64,000 bases of DNA from DATEOR01 sp963766725 (GTDB lineage Bacteria > Actinomycetota > Thermoleophilia > Gaiellales > Gaiellaceae), in the NCBI GenBank assembly GCA_963766725.1, contig CAVYBK010000020.1, positions 1-64,000 on the forward strand, in the 5' to 3' direction. Below, piece by piece: positions 50,877 to 59,351 of this stretch (position 1 is the first letter of the stretch; every line of letters starts with the position of its first letter). Below the pieces are notes generated by a model. That model worked only from the letters and a program-made list of their open reading frames with translations, ran no database searches and was not told the DNA's origin. A program made the position numbers and the translations under genes.

Positions 50877-51110
50877 CTATTCGTTGACGATCTCGAGCTG
50901 GACGCGCTCGTTCTGGTGCGCGCCGCTCGCGCGCACGATCGTACGGAGCGCGCGGGCGATGCGGCCCTGCCGCCCGATCACCTTGCCGACGTCCGCCTCG
51001 GCCACCCGCAGCTCGAACACGGTCGCGCCGTCGCGCTCGGCACGCGTGACCGTCACCTCGTCGGGGTTGTCGACGAGACCCTTGGCCAGATAGGTGACGA
51101 GCTCCTCCAA
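50877..51110 (-). CDS. khpA: KH-domain RNA-binding protein KhpA
   Basis: A 77-residue single KH domain: VAEADVGKVIGRQGRIARAL (20 residues) contains the GxxG RNA-binding loop (GRQG). It sits between rpsP and rimM as in other Gram-positive bacteria, where KhpA partners KhpB in RNA binding and cell-size control. Confidence 0.93.
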   Translation of the reverse strand: MEELVTYLAKGLVDNPDEVTVTRAERDGATVFELRVAEADVGKVIGRQGRIARALRTIVRASGAHQNERVQLEIVNE

Positions 51111-51112
51111 GG

Positions 51113-51355
51113 CTAGGAGATGCCCTGTGCCTTCATGAGGCGCCGCACCGAGTCGGTCGGCTGCGCGCCCTTCGAGATCCAGTCCTTGACCTTCGCCTCG
51201 TCGATCTCGATGGTCGAGGGCTGCGTCTGCGGGTTGTACCGCCCGACGATCTCGATGAACTTGCCGTCGCGCGGCGAGCGCGAGTCGGCGACGACGACCC
51301 GGTAGATCGGGTTCTTCTTCGACCCGACGCGTGCCAGTCTGATCTTCGCTGCCAT
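51113..51355 (-). CDS. rpsP: 30S ribosomal protein S16
   Basis: An 80-residue protein: AAKIRLARVGSKKNPIYRVV (20 residues), ADSRSPRDGKFIEIVGRYNP (20 residues), the canonical S16. It directly follows ffh with no gap. Confidence 0.97.
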   Translation of the reverse strand: MAAKIRLARVGSKKNPIYRVVVADSRSPRDGKFIEIVGRYNPQTQPSTIEIDEAKVKDWISKGAQPTDSVRRLMKAQGIS

Positions 51356-52687
51356 CTATCTCCTTTGCTGAGCCACGATTGACTGAAGGTTGGGCATCTT
51401 GCCCTTCCCCACCTGCTTCATCATCTTCTCCATTTGTTTGCGCATCTGCAGGACCTGGTTGACCTGTTGGACGCTCGTGCCGCTGCCGGCGGCGATGCGG
51501 GCGCGCCGCGGGCCCTTGATGATCTCGGGATTCCGCCGCTCGGCGGTCGTCATGGAGAGGACGATCGCCTCGACCCGGCCGAGCTGGCGCTCGTCCACAT
51601 CCACACCCTGGAGCTGCTTGCCCATGCCCGGGATCATCCCGAGGACGCTCTTCATCGGGCCCATCTTGCGCATCATCTTGTAGGCCTGCAGGAAGTCCTC
51701 GAAGGTGAACCGGCCCTGCATGAGCCGCTTCTCGAGCGCGGCCTGCTCGTCCTCCTCCGCGGCCGCCTCCGCGCGCTCGATGAGGGTGAGAACGTCGCCC
51801 ATCCCGAGGATCCGGGAGGCCATGCGGTCGGGGTGGAAGTACTCGAGCTGGTCGAGCTTCTCGCCCGTCGAGGCGAGCTTCACGGGCTTGTCCGTGACCG
51901 CCTTGACGGAGAGCGCCGCACCGCCGCGCGCGTCGCCGTCGAGCTTCGTCAGGACGATGCCGTCGAAGTCGATCCGCTCCGCGAACGCCTCCGCCACGGA
52001 GACCGCGTCCTGGCCGGTCATGGAGTCGAGGACGAGGAGGATGTTGTGCGGCTTCAGCTCCTTGCGCACGGCGGCGAGCTCGTTCATGAGCTCCTCGTCG
52101 ATGTGGAGCCGGCCGGCGGTGTCGACGATGAGGACGTCGCGCCCCTGCGCGCGGGCCTGGTCGAGGCCCTCCTTCGCCACCTTGACCGCGTCCTTCGTCG
52201 AGCGGTCGAGGTAGACCGGGATCTGGATCTGCTTGCCGAGCTGCTCGAGCTGGTCGATCGCGGCCGGACGCTGGAGGTCGGCGGCCACGAGCGCCGGCGC
52301 CTTCCCTTCCTTGCGGAGAAGGAGCGCGAGCTTCGCCGCCGCGGTCGTCTTCCCCGAACCCTGGAGGCCGGCGAGGAGAATGATGGTCGGCGGACGGCCG
52401 GAGAACGCGAGCTTGGAGCCTCCCTGGCCCATGATCGCGGTCAGCTCGTCGTGGACGATCTTCACGACTTGCTGCCCCGGCGTGAGGCTCTTCGTCACCT
52501 CGACGCCGGCGGCGCGCTCCTTCACGCGCGCGACGAAATCCTTGACGACCTGGAAGTTGACGTCGGCCTCGAGGAGAGCCAGGCGGATCTCCCGCATCGC
52601 CTTGGAAAGGTCCTCTTCGGACAGCGTCCCATGGCCCCGGAGGTCGCCGAGGGTCGCTTGCAGCTTGTCGGAAAGCGTGTCAAACAT
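51356..52687 (-). CDS. ffh: Signal recognition particle protein Ffh
   Basis: A 443-residue SRP54. N domain, then NG GTPase motifs GLQGSGKTTAAAKLA (G1), DTAGRLH (G3) and TKLDGDARGG (G4), and a Met-rich M domain (KMMRKMGPMKSVLGMIPGMG, 20 residues, and MRKQMEKMMKQVGKGKMPN) that binds signal peptides and 4.5S RNA. ATG 52,687 gives the normal N-terminus; 33 bases of open frame upstream are not conserved. Confidence 0.97.
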   Translation of the reverse strand: MFDTLSDKLQATLGDLRGHGTLSEEDLSKAMREIRLALLEADVNFQVVKDFVARVKERAAGVEVTKSLTPGQQVVKIVHDELTAIMGQGGSKLAFSGRPPTIILLAGLQGSGKTTAAAKLALLLRKEGKAPALVAADLQRPAAIDQLEQLGKQIQIPVYLDRSTKDAVKVAKEGLDQARAQGRDVLIVDTAGRLHIDEELMNELAAVRKELKPHNILLVLDSMTGQDAVSVAEAFAERIDFDGIVLTKLDGDARGGAALSVKAVTDKPVKLASTGEKLDQLEYFHPDRMASRILGMGDVLTLIERAEAAAEEDEQAALEKRLMQGRFTFEDFLQAYKMMRKMGPMKSVLGMIPGMGKQLQGVDVDERQLGRVEAIVLSMTTAERRNPEIIKGPRRARIAAGSGTSVQQVNQVLQMRKQMEKMMKQVGKGKMPNLQSIVAQQRR

Positions 52688-52739
52688 GCCGGTCGGGAAG
52701 TGTAGCTGCGGGTCTTTCAATCCCTAACGAAGGAGAGGC

Positions 52740-52949
52740 ATGGCAGAGATCGCGAAAGTCATCCGCGTCATCGGGCAATCGCCGACGAGCTTCGCCGAGG
52801 CGACGAAGGTCGCCGTTCAGGAGGCGGGCAGGACGGTGCGCGACATCCACGGCGCCCATGTCGTCGAGATGAGCGCGGTTGTCGAGAACGACGAGATCAC
52901 GCTCTTCAGGACCACCGTGGACATCGCGTTCGGGGTGGAGCGCTCGTAG
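52740..52949 (+). CDS. Dodecin
   Basis: A 69-residue dodecin: KVIRVIGQSPTSFAEATKVA (20 residues), IHGAHVVEMSAVVENDEITL (20 residues), FRTTVDIAFGVE. Dodecins form 12-mers that store flavin or CoA. AAGGAGAGG precedes the ATG. It is divergent from ffh. Confidence 0.95.
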   Translation: MAEIAKVIRVIGQSPTSFAEATKVAVQEAGRTVRDIHGAHVVEMSAVVENDEITLFRTTVDIAFGVERS

Positions 52950-53120
52950 ACAGTCTCTAGCGGGTCTGGGGCGGCGCTCGCAAAGGAGGCAAGCGAGCAG
53001 GCCCGAGACAGTACGAGTGGTACGGCGAGGGACTGCGAGCGCAGCATCCTGCTGCGAGCGTCGTCAGGCGGTGGGCGTAGCCGGGCTTCGCCCGGCGAAA
53101 GCCGCCGCCGGCCAGAGCCG
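52950..53120. terminator. Convergent intergenic region with several hairpins
   Basis: The best is GCCGGGC-TTC-GCCCGGC at 53,080-53,096. GCAGCA-TCC-TGCTGC (53,041-53,055) and GCTCGC...GCGAGC (52,976-52,998) are also present. They lie between the convergent dodecin and ABM-like genes and probably end both transcripts. Confidence 0.5.
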
Positions 53121-53429
53121 CTAGAGAGCCCTGGCCGGGAGCTCGGCGAAGACCACTTCGTAGGTCTCGACGGTCGCCTTGATCCCGGTCATCTGCTCCC
53201 AGGCGTCGAGATGGTGCTGCACGGCTTCGCCGCTCGCGGCCTCTGTCTCGGCGTCCGTCCAGAGCGTGACGCTCACCGTGCACATGCGTTCGTCGTCGTG
53301 GAGGAGGTACGCGCCGGAGAAGCCGTCGGTCTGCATGGCGACCGGGAGATAGTCCTCGGTGAACCAGTTCCGGCCGATCTCCCAGTTGTCCGGGGAGACG
53401 TCCTCGTAGCGCACGAGCCTCGCGTGCAT
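53121..53429 (-). CDS. Antibiotic biosynthesis monooxygenase-like (ABM) small protein
   Basis: A 102-residue dimeric alpha-beta barrel protein: ARLVRYEDVSPDNWEIGRNW (20 residues), GFSGAYLLHDDERMCTVSVT (20 residues), LWTDAETEAASGEAVQHHLD (20 residues). It is the same fold as the 1,984 protein, with no assigned substrate. ATG 53,429. Confidence 0.75.
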   Translation of the reverse strand: MHARLVRYEDVSPDNWEIGRNWFTEDYLPVAMQTDGFSGAYLLHDDERMCTVSVTLWTDAETEAASGEAVQHHLDAWEQMTGIKATVETYEVVFAELPARAL

Positions 53430-53461
53430 GGCGAGAGGGTAAGCCGCGGGGCTCGTTGCGT

Positions 53462-54148
53462 CTAGGTTTCCTGCGAGGTGGGCCGGACGAGCAGCTCGTT
53501 CACGTCCACGTGCGGCGGCTGCATGACTGCGTAGAGGATCGCGCGCGCGATGTCGTCCGGCTCGAGCGCGCCCTTGGGCGGTGAGTCGAAGAACGGCGTG
53601 TCCACGCTGCCCGGCTCGATGAGCGTGACGCGGACTCCGGTGCCGTTGAGCTCGAGCCGGGCCGCCTCGCCCATCGCCGTCACCGCCCACTTCGTCGCCG
53701 AGTAGAGCGAGCCCGGAAGGGCGCGACGACCGGCGACCGAGCCTGTGAGAAGCAGGTGGCCCTTGGACTCCTTCAGGGAGGGCAGCGTCGCGCGGATCGT
53801 GAGCGCGCAGCCGTAGACGTTGGTGAGCACCATGCTCTTCCAGAACTCCGGCGTCTCCTCGAGGAAGCCTCGCGTGGCGCCGAAGCCCGCGTTGGCAAGC
53901 GCGACGTCTAGCTGGCCGAAGCGGTCGAGCGCGGCCTGGACGAGCGCTTCCTGGTCGGCCCACTCGGTCACGTCACAGCGGATCGCGATGGCATGCTCGT
54001 CGCCGCCGAGCTCCGCGGCGAGCGCCTCGAGCTTGTCGATGCTGCGCGCGCCGAGGACGACGCGGTAGCCGGCCTCCACGGCGCGGCGCGCGGTCGCCTC
54101 GCCGATGCCGCTCGAAGCCCCCGTGATGAGGAAGACCTTCTCCGCCAC
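53462..54148 (-). CDS. Short-chain dehydrogenase/reductase
   Basis: A 228-residue SDR: cofactor loop TGASSGIGEATARRA, acidic/basic selectivity region LGARSIDKL (Arg, favouring NADP), NAGFG, catalytic Ser in LLLTGSVAGRRA, and YSATKW (Tyr and Lys). The classical SDR length. The substrate is unknown. GTG start, ten bases after the ftsY stop. Confidence 0.9.
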   Translation of the reverse strand: MAEKVFLITGASSGIGEATARRAVEAGYRVVLGARSIDKLEALAAELGGDEHAIAIRCDVTEWADQEALVQAALDRFGQLDVALANAGFGATRGFLEETPEFWKSMVLTNVYGCALTIRATLPSLKESKGHLLLTGSVAGRRALPGSLYSATKWAVTAMGEAARLELNGTGVRVTLIEPGSVDTPFFDSPPKGALEPDDIARAILYAVMQPPHVDVNELLVRPTSQET

Positions 54149-54158
54149 GGGCAGCAGC

Positions 54159-55118
54159 CTAGTCGGCGGAGACCAGCGCCCGCGCGAACTCGCCAGCGTC
54201 GAACGGCTGCAGGTCGTCGAGGGACTCCCCGACGCCGACGAGCTTGACCGGGAGTCCGAGCTCGTGGGCGATCGCGACCGCGATCCCGCCCTTCGCGCTT
54301 CCGTCGAGCTTCGTGAGTGCGACGCCGGACACCTGGACGGCCTCGCCGAAGAGGCGCGCCTGCTGGAGGCCGTTCTGGCCGGTGGTCGCGTCGACGACGA
54401 GCAGGGTCTCATGTGGGGCGCCTTCGAGCCGCTGCGCGATCACGCGCCTGATCTTGGCGAGCTCCTCCATGAGGTTCGTCTGCGTGTGCAGGCGGCCGGC
54501 CGTGTCGACGATGACGACGTCGCGCCCGCGCGTCTGCGCGGCCTCGATCGCGTCGAAGGCGACGGCCGCGGGGTCGGCGCCGTGCGTGGAGCCGACGAAG
54601 TCGGCCCCGGCGCGGTTCGCCCAGATCTCGAGCTGCTCGTCCGCCGCCGCTCGGAAGGTGTCCGCAGCGGCGACGACGACGGAATGGCCGTGGTCGCGGA
54701 GGCGAGACGCAAGCTTGCCGATGGTCGTGGTCTTTCCGGTGCCGTTCACGCCGACCACGAGGATCACCGTCGGCTCCTCGCCCAGAGCCAGTCGGCCGCC
54801 GCTGTCGGCGGCCATCATCTCCTCGACGAGCTCCTGGAGGCCCTGGACGAGCTCGCCCTCGTTCGCCGGCTCGCGCGCCTCGAGCTGCTGGACGAGCTCG
54901 ACGGTGGCGGGCACGCCGACGTCCGCGCGGATCAGCGCCTCCTCGACGCGCTCCCACGAGTCCGCGTTGGCCGGGTTGAAGAAGAGCTCCTGGGTGAGCG
55001 CCTTGCGGCTTCCTGCGAGCGACTCACGCAGGCGCCCGAACCAGCCGGCCCGGCCCTCCGCCTCGTCTCCCCCCTCAGGCTCGGCGTCGTCGCCGAGAAA
55101 CTCGGCCCAGCTCGTCAC
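54159..55118 (-). CDS. ftsY: Signal recognition particle receptor FtsY
   Basis: A 319-residue SRP receptor GTPase: GVNGTGKTTTIGKLASRLRD (20 residues, G1), DTFRAAADEQLEIWA, DTAGRLHTQTNLMEEL (G3) and LTKLDGSAKGG (G4). The N-terminal acidic region is short (about 20 residues) compared with E. coli, common in Actinobacteria. GTG start overlapping the smc stop (GTGA). Confidence 0.96.
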   Translation of the reverse strand: MTSWAEFLGDDAEPEGGDEAEGRAGWFGRLRESLAGSRKALTQELFFNPANADSWERVEEALIRADVGVPATVELVQQLEAREPANEGELVQGLQELVEEMMAADSGGRLALGEEPTVILVVGVNGTGKTTTIGKLASRLRDHGHSVVVAAADTFRAAADEQLEIWANRAGADFVGSTHGADPAAVAFDAIEAAQTRGRDVVIVDTAGRLHTQTNLMEELAKIRRVIAQRLEGAPHETLLVVDATTGQNGLQQARLFGEAVQVSGVALTKLDGSAKGGIAVAIAHELGLPVKLVGVGESLDDLQPFDAGEFARALVSAD

Positions 55119-57283
55119 GCCGAGAGCGCGTGCAGGCTCTCGGGCTCTCCGGCCAGCCTCTTCGACACGATCTGGGAGACTCCGTCGGCGGCCATCGTCA
55201 CGCCGTAGAGGATATCGGCGGCCTCCATCGTCCTCTTCTGGTGCGTGACGACGATGAACTGCGCCCGCTCCGAGAACTGCCTGAGCAGATCGACGAAGCG
55301 GCCGATGTTCGTGTCGTCGAGGGCCGCCTCCACCTCGTCCAGGAGGTAGAAGGGGCACGGACGGGCGAGGAAGAGCGCGAAGAGGAACGAGATCGCGCCG
55401 AGGGCCTTCTCGCCTCCCGAGAGGAGGGAGAGGCGCGTCACGCGCTTGCCGGCCGGCTGGAGCTCGACCTCGATGCCGGCCTCCTCGCCGTCCTCGCTGC
55501 CGTCGCGGCGAACGAGCCTCCCCTTCCCCCCGGGGAAGAGGGTGCCGGCCACCTCGGCGAAATGGTGCTCGACCGCGGCGTAGGTCTCCTCGAAGAGCCG
55601 CTCGACCGTGGCGGTCAGGTCGTCGCGGAGCTTCGCCAGCTCCTCGAGCGAGCGCTCGAGATCCTCACGCTGAGTCGTGAGCTCCTCGAGGCGCTCCTTC
55701 TCGCGCGCGTGCTCCTCCGCCGCGAGCGGGTTCACCTGGCCGAGCGTCTCACGCCGGCGCTCGAGGCGCTCGATCTGCGCCCTGAGCTCGTCGACCTCCT
55801 CGTCGGTGAGAGCCTCCGCCTCGCCGCCCTCGGGAAGGCGGGCCAGCACGTCTTCGCGCTCCCGCGTCAGTCCGGCGGCTTCGACGGCGATCGCAGAAAG
55901 CTTCTCCCCCGCCTCCGTCGCGGCCCGCCGAAGCTCGGCCTCGCGTGCGCCGAGCGCTCTCAGCTCCTCCCCGAGCTCGCCGGAGCGGCTCCCGCCCGCG
56001 TCGACGCGCGCCCGGAGCGGCGGCTCGAAGCGAAGCGCGCTCTGCGCGGCAGCGTCGAGGACCGCGGCGACCGCGTCCGCCCGCTCGGCGAGCTGGAGCA
56101 GGAAGCCCGAGTCGGCACGCGGCTCCGGCCGGGCCTTCGCCTGGGCGCCGGAGGAGAACCAGAGCTGGTCGCCCGCCAGCACCGCGACGGCATCCAGGCC
56201 CGCAGCCTGCGCGAGCTCGAGGCGCTCGCCCGCCTCCGAGGCCTCCCCGACCTCGGCCCGATCCCAGCCGGAGGCCGCTGCCAGCGTCTTCTCGAAGGTG
56301 GAAGCGGGAGGAGGGGCAACCGGTCGCGCCGCGTCGGCGCGGAGGGCTCGCGCAGTCTCCTCGGCGCGCTCCCGCCTGAGCTCGACGCGCTCGATCGCGC
56401 TTCGGAGCCGGTACAGCGCGGCAGTGGCCTCCTCGTGCTTGCCCGCCGCCTCGGCAAGCTCCTCCTCGGCGCGATGGCGCTCGGCGAGCAGCCCGCTCAG
56501 CGTGTCGTCTCGGCGCTTGCGCTCGAGCTCGGCCGCGCTCTTCCGCTCCTCGACTTCGGCCAGCCGCTGCTCGATGCGCTCGAGCTCGGCCGAGGCAATG
56601 CGGCCGCGGAGCCCCTCGAGCTCGACGCGAAGCTTCTCTGCCCGCTCAGCGGCGGACGCCTGCAGCGCGAGCGGCCGCAGGCGCTTGCGAACCTCGTCCT
56701 CGAGATCTCGGGCCCGCTCCGCCTGGATCTGGACGCGGGCGAGCTTCAGCTCGGCGCGATGGCGGCGGCGCTTGAATTTGCCGAGGCCGGCCGCCTCCTC
56801 GATCAGCGCCCGCCGCTCGGCCGGCTTCGAGGAGAGGATCTGCTCGACCCGGCCCTGGCCGATGATGGAATGCATCTCGCCGCCGAGCCCGATGTCGGCC
56901 AGCATCTCGACGACATCGGTGCGGCGCACGTGGGCCCGGTTGACGAGGTACTCGCCCTCTCCGCCGCGATGGAGCCGGCGCGCGATCGAGAGCTCGGAGA
57001 ACTCGAGCGGGCCGTCGCCGTCCTCGTTGTCGAAGAGGAGCTCCACCTCGGCGAAGGACGCCGGGTCGCGCCCGTTGCCGCCTGCGTAGAGGACGTCGTC
57101 GGGCTTCTCCGCGCGGAGCTCGCTGGGACTCAGGCTTCCGGCGGCCCAGACGATCGCGTCCGAGACGTTCGACTTCCCCGAGCCGTTCGGGCCGACGACC
57201 ACGGCAACGCCCGGCTCGAGGCGTACCTCGACCGGGTCCGGAAACGACTTGAAGCCGCGCAGCTTGATCGCACGCAGATGCAC
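55115..57283 (-). CDS. smc: Chromosome segregation SMC-family ATPase, unusually short
   Basis: Head motifs are complete: GFKSFPDPVEV, Walker A GPNGSGKSN, FKRRRHRAELKL, signature LSGGEKALGA (about residue 620), Walker B YLLDEVEAALDD (about 648) and VTHQKRTMEAAD. But the protein has only 722 residues, against 1,150-1,200 for typical SMC. The first arm is about 150 residues, and the hinge segment (about 330-425) lacks the conserved hinge glycines I would expect. It is followed by a short second arm. No frameshift is seen. Adjacent ftsY, rnc and acpP give the standard smc context. Confidence 0.88.
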   Translation of the reverse strand: MHLRAIKLRGFKSFPDPVEVRLEPGVAVVVGPNGSGKSNVSDAIVWAAGSLSPSELRAEKPDDVLYAGGNGRDPASFAEVELLFDNEDGDGPLEFSELSIARRLHRGGEGEYLVNRAHVRRTDVVEMLADIGLGGEMHSIIGQGRVEQILSSKPAERRALIEEAAGLGKFKRRRHRAELKLARVQIQAERARDLEDEVRKRLRPLALQASAAERAEKLRVELEGLRGRIASAELERIEQRLAEVEERKSAAELERKRRDDTLSGLLAERHRAEEELAEAAGKHEEATAALYRLRSAIERVELRRERAEETARALRADAARPVAPPPASTFEKTLAAASGWDRAEVGEASEAGERLELAQAAGLDAVAVLAGDQLWFSSGAQAKARPEPRADSGFLLQLAERADAVAAVLDAAAQSALRFEPPLRARVDAGGSRSGELGEELRALGAREAELRRAATEAGEKLSAIAVEAAGLTREREDVLARLPEGGEAEALTDEEVDELRAQIERLERRRETLGQVNPLAAEEHAREKERLEELTTQREDLERSLEELAKLRDDLTATVERLFEETYAAVEHHFAEVAGTLFPGGKGRLVRRDGSEDGEEAGIEVELQPAGKRVTRLSLLSGGEKALGAISFLFALFLARPCPFYLLDEVEAALDDTNIGRFVDLLRQFSERAQFIVVTHQKRTMEAADILYGVTMAADGVSQIVSKRLAGEPESLHALSA

Positions 57284-57322
57284 GCGCCCGCAGTCTGACG
57301 ATCAGGACGGACGGGCCGCGGG

Positions 57323-57673
57323 TCAGTACGTGAGCGTGGTCTCCGCCCAGACGGCAAGCTCGACGAGCTTCTGCGGAGGCGCGAGCTCGAAGCCCTCGCC
57401 ACCCTCAATACCGCGCGCCTTGCTCGACATTCCGGACAGGAACACCGTGAGACCCGCGTTCCGCAGAGCGGCGAGGTGCTCCGCCACCGAGCCCGTGCCG
57501 AGACCGTTCGTCGCGTCGGCGGTCTCCGGGTTCGCCAGATGGACCCCGTCGCCCGCGAGGAACACCTGCACCTCGTGCCCTTCCTCGTCAGCCGTCCTGG
57601 CTATGAGAAGTGCGAGGGCTGCTCTCGTGGGGTCGTCCGGGCCCGTCGCCGAATGGACGAGAATCCGCGCCAT
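57323..57673 (-). CDS. DsrE/DsrF-like protein
   Basis: A 116-residue DsrE-family fold: ARILVHSATGPDDPTRAALA (20 residues), VQVFLAGDGVHLANPET and FLSGMSSKARGI. DsrE-like proteins relay sulfur or act in peroxide-sensitive oxidoreductions; Cys residues of the classical type are absent here. Just upstream of smc on the same strand. Confidence 0.82.
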   Translation of the reverse strand: MARILVHSATGPDDPTRAALALLIARTADEEGHEVQVFLAGDGVHLANPETADATNGLGTGSVAEHLAALRNAGLTVFLSGMSSKARGIEGGEGFELAPPQKLVELAVWAETTLTY

Positions 57674-57703
57674 GTCGTTTGTCCTCCGTCTCGTGGTGAC
57701 CGC

Positions 57704-58357
57704 ATGATTCTCCACGACATGCACACGGAGGACGAAAAGCGCATCGCAGCCGAGTCGGCGGCCCTCCTGGTCGAGGACGGCATGACGGTCGGCCTCGGCA
57801 CCGGCTCGACCGTCGCCTACCTCCTCCCCGCCCTCGCGGCGCGAGGCCTGACGCTGCGCTGTGTTGCGACGTCGGTCGGCACCGAGGAGCAGGCGCGCTC
57901 CGCCGGTCTCCCCGTCGAGCCGTTCGAGGGAATCGCCCGGCTCGACATCGCGATCGACGGCGCCGACCAGATCGCCCCTGATGGCTGGATCGTGAAGGGC
58001 GGCGGCGCCGCGCACACACGCGAGAAAGTCGTCGCCGCCTCGTCCGACCGCTTCGTCGTCATCGCCTCCTCCGACAAACTCGTCGAGACGATCGCGCCGC
58101 CGATCCCCCTCGAGCTCCTCGCCTACGGCCTTGACGCGACGCTCGCCCGCCTCGGCGAGGTCGAGCTCCGCAACGTGCCTCCGAGCCCGGACGGCGGCGT
58201 CATCGCCGACTACCTCGGGCCTGTGGAGGATCCCGCCGCGGTCGCCGCCTGGCTCTCCGCCACCGCCGGTGTCGTCGACCACGGCCTCTTCCCGCCCGAG
58301 CTCACGAGCGACGTCCTCGTGGGCCGCGGAGAAGAGGTCGAGCGCCTGGCGCTCTAG
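57704..58357 (+). CDS. rpiA: Ribose-5-phosphate isomerase A
   Basis: A 217-residue RpiA: VGLGTGSTVAYLLPALAARG (20 residues), VATSVGTEEQARSAGLPV, AIDGADQIAPDGWIVKGGGA (20 residues), and SDKLVETIAPPIPLELL. It interconverts ribose-5-P and ribulose-5-P in the pentose phosphate pathway. The stop overlaps the convergent rnc stop (CTAG). An ATG at 57,719 is an alternative start. Confidence 0.95.
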   Translation: MILHDMHTEDEKRIAAESAALLVEDGMTVGLGTGSTVAYLLPALAARGLTLRCVATSVGTEEQARSAGLPVEPFEGIARLDIAIDGADQIAPDGWIVKGGGAAHTREKVVAASSDRFVVIASSDKLVETIAPPIPLELLAYGLDATLARLGEVELRNVPPSPDGGVIADYLGPVEDPAAVAAWLSATAGVVDHGLFPPELTSDVLVGRGEEVERLAL

Positions 58358-59007
58358 TCGACGCCGAGCTTCTCGAGCGCCTGGCGGGCCGCCGCCTGCT
58401 CGGCCGCCTTCTTCGAGGCTCCCGTCCCCCTTCCGACCTGCTCCTCGTCGATGACCGCCGCGCAGGTGAACGTGCGGCTGTGGGGAGGCCCTTCGACCTC
58501 GAGAACGGAGTAGGAGACCGTCTTCCCGCGGCGCGCAAGCTCTTCCTGAAGCTCGGTCTTGAAGTCCACGTGCCCCTCGAGTGCGTACTCGATCCTGTCG
58601 GTGAACACGGCGACGATCGGGCCCCGGATCGGCTCGAATCCATGCTCGAGGTAGAGCGCTCCGAGGCACGCCTCCACGAGGGCGGCGAGGACGTTGCGGT
58701 TGACGGAGAGGCGCTTCAGCTCGTCGGCATCGCCCTCGCTGCCGCCGTGCTCGAGCAAGCGCTTGCCGAGCTCGAGGCGCCGGCCCACGACGGCGCAGCT
58801 CTGCCGCGAGACGACATGGGCGCGGAGCTTCGCGAGCGTCCCCTCCTGCGAGTCGGGAAACCGCTCGTAGAGCTCCTGCGCGATGGCGAGCCCGAGGACG
58901 CTGTCCCCGAGGAACTCGAGTCGTTCGTAGGAATCCGCCCGGTCCGCCGCCCACGAGGCATGCGTGAAGGCGTTGCGGAGGCTCTCCCCGGGCAGGGAGT
59001 CGATCAG
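58354..59007 (-). CDS. rnc: Ribonuclease III
   Basis: About 217 residues. ASWAADRADSYERLEFLGDS (20 residues, signature of the catalytic domain with Glu and Asp), VEACLGALYLEHG (second metal Glu) and a C-terminal dsRNA-binding domain (DFKTELQEELARRGKTVSY, ASKKAAEQAAARQALEKLG). No ATG, GTG or TTG lies between the acpP stop and the conserved start region; CTG at 59,007 (LIDSLPGE) is the best candidate. A GTG at 58,788 would remove the catalytic signature. It processes rRNA and dsRNA. Confidence 0.92.
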   Translation of the reverse strand: MIDSLPGESLRNAFTHASWAADRADSYERLEFLGDSVLGLAIAQELYERFPDSQEGTLAKLRAHVVSRQSCAVVGRRLELGKRLLEHGGSEGDADELKRLSVNRNVLAALVEACLGALYLEHGFEPIRGPIVAVFTDRIEYALEGHVDFKTELQEELARRGKTVSYSVLEVEGPPHSRTFTCAAVIDEEQVGRGTGASKKAAEQAAARQALEKLGVD

Positions 59008-59047
59008 TTGGAGAAGGGCTGTGTCGGGGCTCTCCGCCCCGCCCTCG

Positions 59048-59293
59048 TTACTGGTGGGACGAGATGTAGTCGACGGCCTGTCCGACAGTCGTGATCTGCT
59101 GGGCGTCCTCGTCCGAGATCTTGATCCCGAACTGATCCTCGAGCTCCATGATCAGCTCGACGAGATCGAGCGAGTCGGCGTCGAGATCCTCCTGGAACGA
59201 AGCCTCTTCGTTGATCTCGTTCGCGTCGACACCGAGTTGCTCGACGAGCACTTCTTTGACCCTTTCGGCGACCTCTTCGCGCGAAGCTGCCAT
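59048..59293 (-). CDS. acpP: Acyl carrier protein
   Basis: An 81-residue ACP. Phosphopantetheine Ser is in DLDADSLDLVELIMELEDQF (20 residues; DSL motif). Between plsX and rnc as in many bacteria. GAGAGCGAG lies just before the ATG. Confidence 0.97.
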   Translation of the reverse strand: MAASREEVAERVKEVLVEQLGVDANEINEEASFQEDLDADSLDLVELIMELEDQFGIKISDEDAQQITTVGQAVDYISSHQ

Positions 59294-59351
59294 CTCGCTC
59301 TCGTACCTGCCTTTCTCTCTGTGGCCCAGCGGGACGGCGGATGCTACCACG

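Noticed and set aside
52737..53096. A second gene after dodecin
   Set aside because: The region holds overlapping hairpins and frames of biased composition only; read as a terminator region.
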